From assembly GCF_001653475.1 (NCBI RefSeq), contig NZ_CP011487.1, positions 1,467,451 through 1,531,450 on the forward strand: DNA of 64,000 nt, given 5' to 3'. The notes beneath the pieces were generated by a model. It was given only the letters and a program-made list of their open reading frames with translations. It was not told the origin of the DNA and searched no databases. The stretch is from Helicobacter pylori. GTDB lineage: Bacteria; Campylobacterota; Campylobacteria; Campylobacterales; Helicobacteraceae. Below, in pieces: positions 28,133 through 35,753 of the stretch. The position numbers were made by a program, and so were the translations under genes. Each line of letters opens with the position of its first letter. The stretch's first letter is position 1.

Positions 28133-28594
28133 TTATCCTTTAAAGTGGTGTTTTAAATCAGCAAGAATTTCTTTATTGAGTGCTTTTTCTTTAAGACTTT
28201 GTCTTTTGTCGTGCAATCTTTTTCCTTTCACTAAAGCAATTTGGATTTTAGCTCTATTTTTTTGGTTAAAATACAATTTCAATCCTACGATACTCAAGCG
28301 TTCTTTAGACGCTTCAATCTGCCATTTCAGTAATTGCTTTTTGTGTAAAAGCAACTTACGCTCTCGCCTTTCATCATTGGGCTTGTAATACGCATGGATT
28401 GTATCTAAATATGATATATGAACACCAAATAAAAAAGCTTCTCCTTTGATTATTTTAACAAAATTATCTTTTAAATTCACCCTAGTTTGCCTCAAAGCCT
28501 TCACTTCAGAGCCTAAAAGCGCTAATCCCGCTTCTAAAGTTTCCAAAATTTCATAATCAAAATAGGCTTTTTTATTGCTGGCAATGAGTTTCAT
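28133..28594 (-). CDS. smpB: SsrA-binding protein SmpB
   Basis: The 153-residue protein begins [45 protein letters not shown] and has the basic C-terminus KGKRLHDKRQSLKEKA, both hallmarks of SmpB. It binds tmRNA and allows it to rescue stalled ribosomes. The tmRNA gene is not in the window. The start overlaps the ispE stop by 4 bases. Confidence 0.96.
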   Translation of the reverse strand: MKLIASNKKAYFDYEILETLEAGLALLGSEVKALRQTRVNLKDNFVKIIKGEAFLFGVHISYLDTIHAYYKPNDERRERKLLLHKKQLLKWQIEASKERLSIVGLKLYFNQKNRAKIQIALVKGKRLHDKRQSLKEKALNKEILADLKHHFKG

Positions 28595-29397
28595 TCGCTC
28601 CCCTTTTGAGCAGGCTTTAGCCTAAAAAACGCACTCCCGCTCCCGCTAAAAAACCACTCCTTGCCCAATTCGCTCTCTATCTCTTTTAAGGCTTGGTTAG
28701 TGAGTAAGGCTGGTTTTAAAAGATCGTTTAATTCATTTCTATTGCAAGTCTTTAGGCATTCTAAACTCGGCTTTTTAAGCCACTCTTTAGCTTGAGAAAA
28801 ACAAGTTTCAGGTTTATAAGCTTGATAAACGGCTTTAGTGCTGCAAAAAACATGATTTGGTGCATAAATTTCTAGGCGATTTTCTAAAGGCTCTTCTTCA
28901 AAATTTTCAATGACTTCGCCATAAGAAGTAGCGTTAGCACTTTTGTATTGCGAGATGAAAAAATTGGTGTCTGCACCCACTAAAGATCCCATAGTATAAA
29001 GCTCTTCTAAACTCAAACGCCAGTCAAAAATCTGATTCAAATGATACAATAGCCCCCCAGCATCAGCGCTCCCACCGCCTAATCCGGCTTGAGTGGGGAT
29101 GTTCTTTTCCACTTCAACCGCTAGGGTGTCTAGGGATTTGATGGCAGAATCAGAGAAATTTTTTGATTTTAAAAAATTTTTTAAAATTTGGAGGGCTTTA
29201 AAGAGCGAATTTTTTTCTAAAGGGCAGTCAAAATCCCCTTTTAGTGAAAAGGAAAGCGTGCTTTTGACGCTGATAATATCCTTTAGCTTATCTTTGACTA
29301 AACACATGCGAGAAATGAGCTTATGATAGGCCCCTTCTTTGTGAAGGATCTTTAAAAAAATATTGACCTTAGGATAAACTTCAAAAGCATGCATCAA
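28591..29397 (-). CDS. ispE: 4-diphosphocytidyl-2-C-methyl-D-erythritol kinase
   Basis: The 268-residue GHMP kinase of the non-mevalonate isoprenoid pathway has the N-terminal [22 protein letters not shown] and the ATP-binding glycine motif [17 protein letters not shown]. The C-terminal motif is [13 protein letters not shown]. It phosphorylates CDP-methylerythritol at the 2-hydroxyl. It overlaps csrA by 4 bases and smpB by 4, so csrA-ispE-smpB-exbB-exbD are tightly linked. The usual ATP-side lysine and aspartate regions are present but the sequence is divergent. Confidence 0.94.
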   Translation of the reverse strand: MMHAFEVYPKVNIFLKILHKEGAYHKLISRMCLVKDKLKDIISVKSTLSFSLKGDFDCPLEKNSLFKALQILKNFLKSKNFSDSAIKSLDTLAVEVEKNIPTQAGLGGGSADAGGLLYHLNQIFDWRLSLEELYTMGSLVGADTNFFISQYKSANATSYGEVIENFEEEPLENRLEIYAPNHVFCSTKAVYQAYKPETCFSQAKEWLKKPSLECLKTCNRNELNDLLKPALLTNQALKEIESELGKEWFFSGSGSAFFRLKPAQKGSE

Positions 29398-29624
29398 GGC
29401 TTAATGACCTTTTTGATGTTTTCTAACAAGCTTTCATTTACGGACGCAGAAGCTTTTTGGTTTTCGCTCACAATGGCCTCTTTGAGTTCAGCGCGCAAAA
29501 TAAGGGTGCTTGCAGGTGCTTCAAACCCTAAACGCACACTCCCTCTATCTATGGAAATGACTTTAATGTGGATGTTATCATCAATAACAATCCCTTCATT
29601 AACTTTGCGGCTGAGGATGAGCAT
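29394..29624 (-). CDS. csrA: Carbon storage regulator CsrA
   Basis: The 76-residue protein begins [37 protein letters not shown], the classical CsrA sequence with the RNA-binding R44-equivalent in [12 protein letters not shown]. The C-terminal tail (about 20 residues) is longer than in enterobacteria. It regulates translation and stability of target mRNAs. No FliW gene lies adjacent. Confidence 0.96.
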   Translation of the reverse strand: MLILSRKVNEGIVIDDNIHIKVISIDRGSVRLGFEAPASTLILRAELKEAIVSENQKASASVNESLLENIKKVIKP

Positions 29625-29641
29625 GTCTAATCTCTTGTTCC

Positions 29642-30163
29642 TTATAGAGAATAGCTAAACGCAACGCTCTCTATAATATCGCCTTGTTTGATTTTATCTA
29701 AGACATTAAGGCCTTCTGCGTTTCTGATTTTGCCAAATACGGTGTGCTCGCCATCTAGATGGGGCAAATCCACAAAACACAAGAAAAATTGACTCCCTCC
29801 TGTGTCTCTTCCGGCATGTGCCATAGAGATAGAGCCTCTTTTGTGCTTGTTGGGGTTATGGGCCACTTCGCATTTAATGCGGTGTCCTGGTCCACCTGTT
29901 CCTGTGCCATAAGGGCAACCTCCTTGAGCCACAAAGCCTGCGATCACACGATGGAAGCTAAGCCCATCATAAAAACCCTCTTTAGCTAGAGCTACAAAGT
30001 TACTCACCGCTTGGGGTGCGTCTTTATAAAAAAGCTCTAGAGCGATATTGCCTTTATTGGTTTTGATTGTGGCGTAAGCGGTTTTTGCAAGCTCTTCTTC
30101 TTTAATTTCATAAGTTTTAATTGGATCCATCATAAACCTTTGCGATAAGCTTTTGTCATTCAA
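29642..30163 (-). CDS. ppiA: Cytoplasmic peptidyl-prolyl cis-trans isomerase (cyclophilin)
   Basis: The cyclophilin domain shows [43 protein letters not shown] and [13 protein letters not shown], including the catalytic arginine in FHRV. The reading frame allows 173 residues, but the likely start is one of the adjacent ATG codons near 30128-30133 ([11 protein letters not shown]), giving about 162. There is no signal peptide. It accelerates proline isomerisation during folding. The CsrA gene follows 17 bp downstream. Confidence 0.93.
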   Translation of the reverse strand: MNDKSLSQRFMMDPIKTYEIKEEELAKTAYATIKTNKGNIALELFYKDAPQAVSNFVALAKEGFYDGLSFHRVIAGFVAQGGCPYGTGTGGPGHRIKCEVAHNPNKHKRGSISMAHAGRDTGGSQFFLCFVDLPHLDGEHTVFGKIRNAEGLNVLDKIKQGDIIESVAFSYSL

Positions 30164-30247
30164 ATGACCTATTATAGCAACAAATTAAAACAAATAGTAT
30201 TTTAGCCGATAGTGTCGTAGGATACTTTTGAAATTTAAGCGGTAGGT

Positions 30248-31033
30248 TTGATAATGGCGTTTTGGCGTAAAAGATTAGCGGTTGGTTGTTGTATCGTTTT
30301 ATTTTCATGCATGATGAACGCTAATAACATTCAAATTGTCAGAGACGATCCGCCCCTTGATCCAACGCTCCCTGCATGGGTTTATTCTGTTGCGTTATTG
30401 AAAGTGTATTTTAGCGATGGGACTTATAAAGAAGGCTATGCGACTTTGCTCAAAAATGGGCGTTATATCGCTTCTTCTGAAACGCTTTATTCTAATGGCT
30501 TATACCCTAAAACGATTTTAGCCAAAATGCAAGACAGTAGTGCTAAAGAGCTGATTTGTATAGCCAGCTTGCACCTTGAAGCGATGGATAGGAATCAAGG
30601 GCTTTCGCTTTTAAAAACCGCCGATTTTAGAGACGATTATTGCCATAAAAGAGAAGAGAGCTATTACCATGCAAGGATTTATACAAAATACGCTCAAACT
30701 TTCCATTCAAATCCTTACACAAATCAAAAAACACCCGATTCTGATCTCTACTACCCAGCATTGAATGAGGGGAATTCTTTTTCTATACAGACAACGGGTA
30801 TTTCTGTGGCTGAACTTTTAAAATCTAAAAAGTTTCTTCCGCTTGATACTTCTTTTAAAAAGGGGAGCGTGTTGTGGGGAGGGAGGCCTTATTTTAGCGA
30901 AGTAGGGGAGTTTATGGGAATGGCTAGCAGCGCTTCAGAAAACCAAGAAAGTTTAGTGATTATCCCTAAAGAAAAGATCGTGCAATTTTTAAGTGCTCTA
31001 AAAAATCAAAATATTTTTCAAAATATTCCCTAG
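30248..31033 (+). CDS. Secreted protein, possible inactive trypsin-like fold (HP1440-like)
   Basis: The 261-residue protein has a signal sequence (LAVGCCIVLFSCMMNA). VYFSDGTYKEGYATLLKNGRYIASSETL resembles the region of trypsin-like proteases around the catalytic histidine, and GSVLWGGRPYFSEVGEFMGM resembles the GDSGGPxF segment, but neither the His nor the Ser is kept. This suggests a pseudo-protease; the reading is mine and unconfirmed. It is divergent from the cyclophilin gene and starts the variable patch. Start ATG at 30248 or the second at 30254. Confidence 0.6.
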   Translation: MIMAFWRKRLAVGCCIVLFSCMMNANNIQIVRDDPPLDPTLPAWVYSVALLKVYFSDGTYKEGYATLLKNGRYIASSETLYSNGLYPKTILAKMQDSSAKELICIASLHLEAMDRNQGLSLLKTADFRDDYCHKREESYYHARIYTKYAQTFHSNPYTNQKTPDSDLYYPALNEGNSFSIQTTGISVAELLKSKKFLPLDTSFKKGSVLWGGRPYFSEVGEFMGMASSASENQESLVIIPKEKIVQFLSALKNQNIFQNIP

Positions 31034-31104
31034 GAATCATTAAAATCCTTCATAAAATCCCTAAATCCCTTGAATTCAATGTTGAGTTTAGATACAACAA
31101 CTGT

Positions 31105-31160
31105 CCTTGGTATTGAGAGAATTGGTTTTCGTTTTGCAATCCGTTTCTCGTTTTCCAAGG
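31105..31160 (+). other. Imperfect stem-loop upstream of the small reading frames
   Basis: CCTTGG (31105-31110) pairs with CCAAGG (31155-31160), GAGAGA (31115-31120) with TTTCTC (31144-31149), and ATTG (31121-31124) with CAAT (31137-31140), giving a three-step hairpin 40 bases before the small gene at 31200. It could be a small RNA, a leader structure or the terminator of the preceding gene; no U tract follows. Confidence 0.4.
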
Positions 31161-31199
31161 CACTAAAAGCGAAATTTAACTCTAAAGGAGTTTTATCAA

Positions 31200-31328
31200 A
31201 TGATAGAAATTACATTTAGCGGCATTAACGATTCAAACGAATTTGTTTCACATGGTAGATTTGTTCAATTTACCGATAAGCAAGGTTTGGGTTGTCCGCT
31301 CCATAAACTTACAAAAAAAGGAAATTAA
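31200..31328 (+). CDS. Small hypothetical protein of 42 residues
   Basis: ATG at 31200 is preceded by AAAGGAG (31184-31190), an excellent ribosome-binding site. The product (MIEITFSGINDSNEFVSHGR, then FVQFTDKQGLGCPLHKLTKK, ending GN) has no membrane segment and one cysteine. TAA at 31326-31328 abuts the next ATG (TAAATG), which implies translational coupling. I do not recognise the family. Confidence 0.55.
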   Translation: MIEITFSGINDSNEFVSHGRFVQFTDKQGLGCPLHKLTKKGN

Positions 31329-31590
31329 ATGAAAAAAGACAAAAGTAATATTGGTTATATATAGAAATGCAAATGATAATTATCAAGGGCTACATGGAAC
31401 TGCAGCTCTTTTAAAAGAAATGTCAGATTTGGGTGGACCGAACAAATTTATAGCTAAATATGGTCCACGCATTAATGGAATAGTAGAAGAACTGCTTGAA
31501 CTAGACAAACTCTATAAAAAGGTTTCTGGAGATGTCAATGAGTTTTTGCTTGACTTGGTTGATGATCATACGCCAGATAAAAAGAAGTAG
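31329..31590 (+). pseudogene. Small hypothetical gene frameshifted in an A6 run
   Basis: ATG at 31329 directly follows the previous stop. With the six A at 31332-31337 translation gives only 11 residues ending at TAG. Removing one A gives MKKTKVILVIYRNANDNYQG and an open frame of 86 codons to TAG at 31588-31590. The frame without the ATG can only start at TTG 31351, which lacks a ribosome-binding site. The mature sequence is helical and acidic (IVEELLELDKLYKKVSGDVNEFLLDLV). Unknown family; probably a slipped-strand mutation, perhaps reversible. Confidence 0.6.
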
Positions 31591-31680
31591 CTAAATCCTA
31601 GGTCAAGGTAACTTAAGCTCTCATCAAGGAACTTTAAGTTACTAGGCATGCATGTTAATTTATTTTTATAGTTTTAAGTT

Positions 31681-31740
31681 TTATTTTATAGTGAAACTCA
31701 TAAGGAAATAGGGGTTATTTTGCGATATTCTAAATCTTAA
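31681..31740 (+). repeat. Intergenic repeat element, copy A
   Basis: TTATTTTATAGT, then ATAGGGGTTATTTTGCGATA and TCTAAATCTTAA, is strongly similar to the minus strand of 54630-54712. Apart from this element, 31591-31776 holds no gene. Confidence 0.55.
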
Positions 31741-31776
31741 AACGCTTGAGAAGTTGTCGTTTGAAGTCAAGCTCTT

Positions 31777-32229
31777 TTATGGCCAACACTTCATTGAAAC
31801 AGAATTAAAAACTAAACTATAGACCACCAAGCAAAGACCTAACGCCCAATAGGGGAAGAGGCTAAACGAAAACATGACGCACAAGTGTAGCGCGCACCGG
31901 CAAGTTTGATGAATGGGAAAGACTTCAAACAGCCTCTCATTGGTTTTAAGTCTGTTTTCTATCAGCCATTGGTATTGCTCTCTAAACAACCTTTCTTGCG
32001 TGAGATAATACGCATCCAAAAGCCAAAAACATACCAACAACACCCCTAAAACGCATAACCCATAAAGACTAGAAATCGCTTCCATTTTAAGGGATAAAAC
32101 CCCCACAACAAGAGCGAGTGTCCATTTTTTGCACTCTAAAGAATTTTGCGCCATTCTGTTGATAACGCCTTGCAAGATTTCAAGCTCTTCTATAAGGATT
32201 TTTTCTCTGTCTGTTGGGGTGGTTTCCAT
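31777..32229 (-). CDS. Two-to-four-span membrane protein of the TIR operon (HP1439-like)
   Basis: The 150-residue protein has an N-terminal helix ILIEELEILQGVINRMAQNSLECKKWTLALVVGVLSL, where the I-x-RMA-x-NS-x-x-x-K-x-W pattern recurs in small membrane proteins of many bacteria. Two hydrophobic hairpins follow: LALVVGVLSL plus LYGLCVLGVLLVCFWLLDAYYLTQERLFRE, and LHLCVMFSFSLFPYWALGLCLVVYSLVF. It follows the lipoprotein gene by 13 bp and the TIR gene upstream, all on one strand. A degraded copy of its 3' end lies at 52575-52668. I infer a membrane effector or anchor; function unknown. Confidence 0.65.
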   Translation of the reverse strand: METTPTDREKILIEELEILQGVINRMAQNSLECKKWTLALVVGVLSLKMEAISSLYGLCVLGVLLVCFWLLDAYYLTQERLFREQYQWLIENRLKTNERLFEVFPIHQTCRCALHLCVMFSFSLFPYWALGLCLVVYSLVFNSVSMKCWP

Positions 32230-32242
32230 TTATCTTCATTAT

Positions 32243-32722
32243 TTATTTGTTAAAACTGAAAGTCCAAGCGCCTTTGTTGGTTTGTATTTCTGCTTCTATA
32301 ATATTGCACCCTTTAGAAAAGCCTTTTATTTTTTCTCCGAATTTAAGGGTTTTTGGCTCCATCATCACACCCTTTTGCTTTAATTGAGAAATTTTATTTT
32401 TCATGTTTGCCAACTTTTTCTTTTCGTTAAGTAATTTATAAACGCTTGCCATATCTTTAAAATCTTACATAGAAATTGGAGCAATTTGACTTAAAATAAC
32501 CCTTTGAAGTGCCTCTTCTACTGGAACAAAATTAACAATGCAGTTCCCACGATTAAGCTTTACGCCTTGAATAGTAACGCTATCTACTTTAGAGATGATT
32601 TGAAAGTCGGCATCGACGACAAATCTTCCCATCTCAATCGGTGATTCACCGCCCCCACAGCCTACTAAATACAGCACCAAACAGCTCGTACCCAGTAATT
32701 TTTGATAAGTTTTAAAAAGCAT
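32243..32722 (-). pseudogene. Lipoprotein gene interrupted by an in-frame TAA (HP1438-like)
   Basis: The first 85 codons give a lipoprotein with lipobox YLVGC (cysteine about residue 22) followed by GGGE and VDSVTIQGVKLNRGNCIVNF. It stops at TAA 32465-32467. The same frame continues without interruption (DFKDMASVYKLLNEKKKLA ... GVMMEPKTLKFGEKIKGFSKGCNIIEAEI) to 32243, making about 159 residues if the TAA were CAA. A single C-to-T nonsense change explains it. The downstream part has an ATG at 32452 but no lipoprotein signal. It lies 8 bp after the TIR gene. Confidence 0.8.
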
Positions 32723-32730
32723 GCTTGCTC

Positions 32731-33465
32731 CTATGGATTAATTTGTTGTGATAGTTCTCTAAGAGTTATAGTCTCTAGGTATCCTAAAAATGGCGATATA
32801 TCATGAACGACTTGCATGCTTTCCATCATTGGAATTGGACGACTCTCGCTAATAGAATGAATAGAATGAGCGATTCTTAATTCTTCGCAAATCCATGCTG
32901 AATAAGTGATGTACAATAGAACTTGATTGCGCGATAGCCATTGATTAAGAGAAACGCTGTTTTTACTTTCTAGGAACACGAAATAAGGGCATTTTCTGAT
33001 CATGTCTTCTAGAGATTCTCTGAGAATGAGCGTGAAAGCGTCTTCAATCCCCCTTATATCATTGTATTGTGCCAATTTATCTAAGACTTCGTCTTTATAA
33101 TCCCAAAAAAGCGAATCTACAAGCACTCTGTGATTTTTTCCGTTCTCCAGATAGTTTTTAACCTCTAAAGCCTCATTTTTATCCGCATGCAAATGCGATA
33201 GAAACACTCAAGCGTTCTTTAATTGTGGTTTGAACGGGTTAAAAAAGGCTTTTTTAATCTCACTATGGTTTAAAATGATATTGCCGTTAGAATATTGGGC
33301 GTATTCAATGAGTTTGTCAATCTTTTCAGCCACTTCATTAACTTGATGGGCTTGGTTGTTAGAAAGGTGCACGCTGGATTTTAAAATACTTAAAATACTT
33401 TGATTTTTACTACTCTTTAAATCAACCTTAAAAGCTTTCATGGTTTTTTCTATGTTTTTAGTCAT
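32731..33465 (-). pseudogene. TIR-domain protein interrupted by an in-frame TGA
   Basis: Codons from 33465 give an 85-residue helical N-terminal part (KIDKLIEYAQYSNGNIILNHSEIKKAFF) ending LKNA at TGA 33208-33210. The same frame continues at once with VFLSHLHADKNEALEVKNYL, RVLVDSLFWDYKDEVL and YSAWICEELRIAHS. FxSHxxxDK at the first strand, D..FW after the second, and W-x-x-x-E near the end are the TIR signature; the glutamate in WICEEL corresponds to the NADase glutamate. CGA to TGA would explain the stop. GTG at 33207 directly after the stop could allow restart. Length 244 residues if read through. Confidence 0.75.
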
Positions 33466-33659
33466 TCCAAACCTTTATCAATACGATTTAAGTTTCCTTT
33501 AAAATCTTTTGATTATAGTAGACTTAGCTTAAGAGTGCTTGAATTTTGGGGGTTTTAAGGGTGCTTTTGGCGCTAAAAACCACCGCCGAAAAAAGCTTTT
33601 TTACAAACAAAAAGGGCGTATAAAATTGACCCTAAAATCGCAAAAACAACAAAGACAAT

Positions 33660-33920
33660 CTAAAAAACCTCTTCGCATGCCTTTTTGTCTTTATTGAGTA
33701 AGCATGCTTTTTGCAATTTTATGAAGCGCTTTTTCCTTTCTTCTTCAGTCATATTGTTAGGCTTTTCAATAGGGCGTGGAAGAGGGTGTGAAGGCTTTGA
33801 AGTGGGGGTATTGAATTCGGGCACATACCCTAGTTTATTGACTGAATAAAAGCCTAAAGCGGCGATTAAAATAAAAATCCAATCTGTTTTTCTGATCTTA
33901 GGGCAAAATTTACACGCCAT
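33660..33920 (-). CDS. Small membrane protein (HP1436-like) with an in-frame stop
   Basis: The 86-residue protein begins MACKFCPKIRKTDW, has one span (IFILIAALGFYSVNKLGY), then a proline-rich stretch and a charged end KKRFIKLQKACLLNKDKKACEEVF. Two CxxC-like cysteine pairs are present. After TAG 33660-33662 the same frame remains open for 28 more codons to 33573 and encodes a second hydrophobic segment, IVFVVFAILGSILYALFVCKKAFF. That extension has no start codon of its own, so it may be the original C-terminus. Function unknown. Confidence 0.55.
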   Translation of the reverse strand: MACKFCPKIRKTDWIFILIAALGFYSVNKLGYVPEFNTPTSKPSHPLPRPIEKPNNMTEEERKKRFIKLQKACLLNKDKKACEEVF

Positions 33921-33990
33921 GATTTAATCCTTAAAACATTTGAAGTATAATACACTCTTATAGTCAAATTTTTAAGTCTAGGAAAACCGC

Positions 33991-34869
33991 ATGTGGAGTT
34001 TCATTCAAAAAATCTTTAAGGTTTTAATCATTATGCCTTTAGATTTTATTACGAAGTATTTCAAGTCGTTTGTGCTGTTATTGGTTGTATTAGTCTTTTT
34101 TAGCGCTACAGAAAGCGCGCCAAGCACACCGCCCAATCTCGCTAAACTCTATTTAAACGGGGCGATTTTTAGCACAGAGGATTTTGACAAAGAAGTGGAT
34201 AAAATCTTAAAAACCCCTAGCATTAAGGGCGTTTTACTTTTGATTGACTCTCCTGGTGGGGCCGTGTCAGCGAGCGTGGAATTGAGCGAAAAAATCGCTG
34301 ATTTGAAGCAAAAAATGCCCGTTTTAGCGTATGCTAGGGGGGTTATGGCGAGCGGGAGTTATTATGCGGGCATGCAAGCGAGCGAAGTTTATGCCTCTAA
34401 AGCGAGCTTGATCGGATCGATTGGGGTGATTTTTTCGGGCGCGAATGTGGAAAATTTGCTCAATAAAGTCGGCGTAGCCACTCAAGGCGTGCATGCGGGC
34501 GAATATAAAGAAATAGGCACTTTCACCAGAGCATGGAAAGCTAATGAAAAAGAATTTTTGCAAAATTTAGTCAATGAGCAATACCAAATGTTTGTGGATG
34601 ATGTCGCAAAAGCCAGGAAATTAGACGCTAAGGATTATAAGGATTTTGCTGAAGGGAAGGTTTTTAGCGCTCAAAAGGCTCTAAAATTAAAACTCATTGA
34701 TAAAATCAGCACGATCAAGCAAGCCCAAAATCGCTTAATGGAATTGAGTAAGGTTAAAAAAGCTTATTGGTTGGAAAAAAGCCCTATGGAGCGCTTCATT
34801 GAAAAAGCCACGCAATCAGCGGCAAATATCATCACGCAAGCGTTTGGCTATCAACTATCAATGAGATAA
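33991..34869 (+). CDS. sppA: Signal peptide peptidase SppA (protease IV)
   Basis: The 292-residue membrane-anchored serine protease has one N-terminal span (SFVLLLVVLVFFSATESA) and the SppA domain with LLLIDSPGGAVSASVELSEKI, YARGVMASGSYYAGMQA (nucleophile serine in MASGSYY) and SLIGSIGVIF, plus GVHAGEYKEIGTFTRAW with the catalytic-dyad lysine in GEYKEIG. It cleaves released signal peptides in the inner membrane. Half-length form, as common outside enterobacteria. It is followed 2 bp later by purU. Confidence 0.94.
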   Translation: MWSFIQKIFKVLIIMPLDFITKYFKSFVLLLVVLVFFSATESAPSTPPNLAKLYLNGAIFSTEDFDKEVDKILKTPSIKGVLLLIDSPGGAVSASVELSEKIADLKQKMPVLAYARGVMASGSYYAGMQASEVYASKASLIGSIGVIFSGANVENLLNKVGVATQGVHAGEYKEIGTFTRAWKANEKEFLQNLVNEQYQMFVDDVAKARKLDAKDYKDFAEGKVFSAQKALKLKLIDKISTIKQAQNRLMELSKVKKAYWLEKSPMERFIEKATQSAANIITQAFGYQLSMR

Positions 34870-34871
34870 AG

Positions 34872-35753
34872 ATGTTAGAATTTATTTTAAAAATTCAAGC
34901 TAGAGACTCTAAAGGCTTGGTGAGTGCGATTAGCACCACTATCGCTAACAAGGGCTATAACATCGTCAAAAACGATGAATTTGTCGATCCCTTAAAACAG
35001 CGCTTTTTCATGCGGCTAAAAATCCAAAAAGAAATTAAGCCCTTGAATGTTGGAATGAAAGAGCAAGAAGAGCGATCCTTAAAAACCGCTCTTTTTAAAG
35101 CCTTAGAAAACTTTAACGAACTATTGATTGAAGTCATTTTAACGCATAAAAAAAACATCATTCTGCTCGCTACTAAAGAGAGCCATTGCTTGGGGGATTT
35201 GCTTTTAAGGGTGTATGGAGGGGAATTAAACGCTCAAATTTTAGGCGTTATTTCCAACCACGAGATTTTACGCCCTTTAGTGGAAAAATTTAACATCCCT
35301 TATTTTTATGTGCCTTGCGTTGATCAAATCTCGCATGAAAAAGAAGTTTTAGCCATCATTAAAAACCTAGAATTAAAACACAAAGCAAGCGCAGACTTGC
35401 TTGTTTTAGCCAAATACATGCGCATTTTAAGCCATGATTTTACGAAGCGCTATGAAAATCAGATCCTCAATATCCATCATAGTTTCTTGCCCGCATTCAT
35501 TGGGGCTAACCCTTACCAGCAAGCGTTTGAAAGGGGCGTGAAAGTCATCGGGGCCACGGCGCATTTTGTGAATGAAAGCCTTGATGCCGGCCCGATTATC
35601 ATACAAGACACTCTCCCCATTAACCACAATTACAGCGTGGAAAAAATGCGCCTAGCGGGTAAGGATATAGAAAAACTGGTTTTGGCTAGGGCTTTAAAAC
35701 TGGTTTTAGAAGATAGGGTGTTTGTGCATGAAAACAAAACGGTGGTGTTTTGA
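34872..35753 (+). CDS. purU: Formyltetrahydrofolate deformylase
   Basis: The 293-residue enzyme has an N-terminal ACT domain (ARDSKGLVSAISTTIANKGYNIVKNDEFVD) and a C-terminal formyltransferase-type domain with YMRILSHDF, NIHHSFLPAFIGANPYQQAFERGVKVIGATAHFV and DAGPIIIQD. The Asn-His-Asp catalytic set is present (NIHHS, and the aspartate of SLDAGPII). It releases formate from 10-formyl-THF. Its TGA is directly followed by the ATG of the R-M gene. Confidence 0.95.
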   Translation: MLEFILKIQARDSKGLVSAISTTIANKGYNIVKNDEFVDPLKQRFFMRLKIQKEIKPLNVGMKEQEERSLKTALFKALENFNELLIEVILTHKKNIILLATKESHCLGDLLLRVYGGELNAQILGVISNHEILRPLVEKFNIPYFYVPCVDQISHEKEVLAIIKNLELKHKASADLLVLAKYMRILSHDFTKRYENQILNIHHSFLPAFIGANPYQQAFERGVKVIGATAHFVNESLDAGPIIIQDTLPINHNYSVEKMRLAGKDIEKLVLARALKLVLEDRVFVHENKTVVF

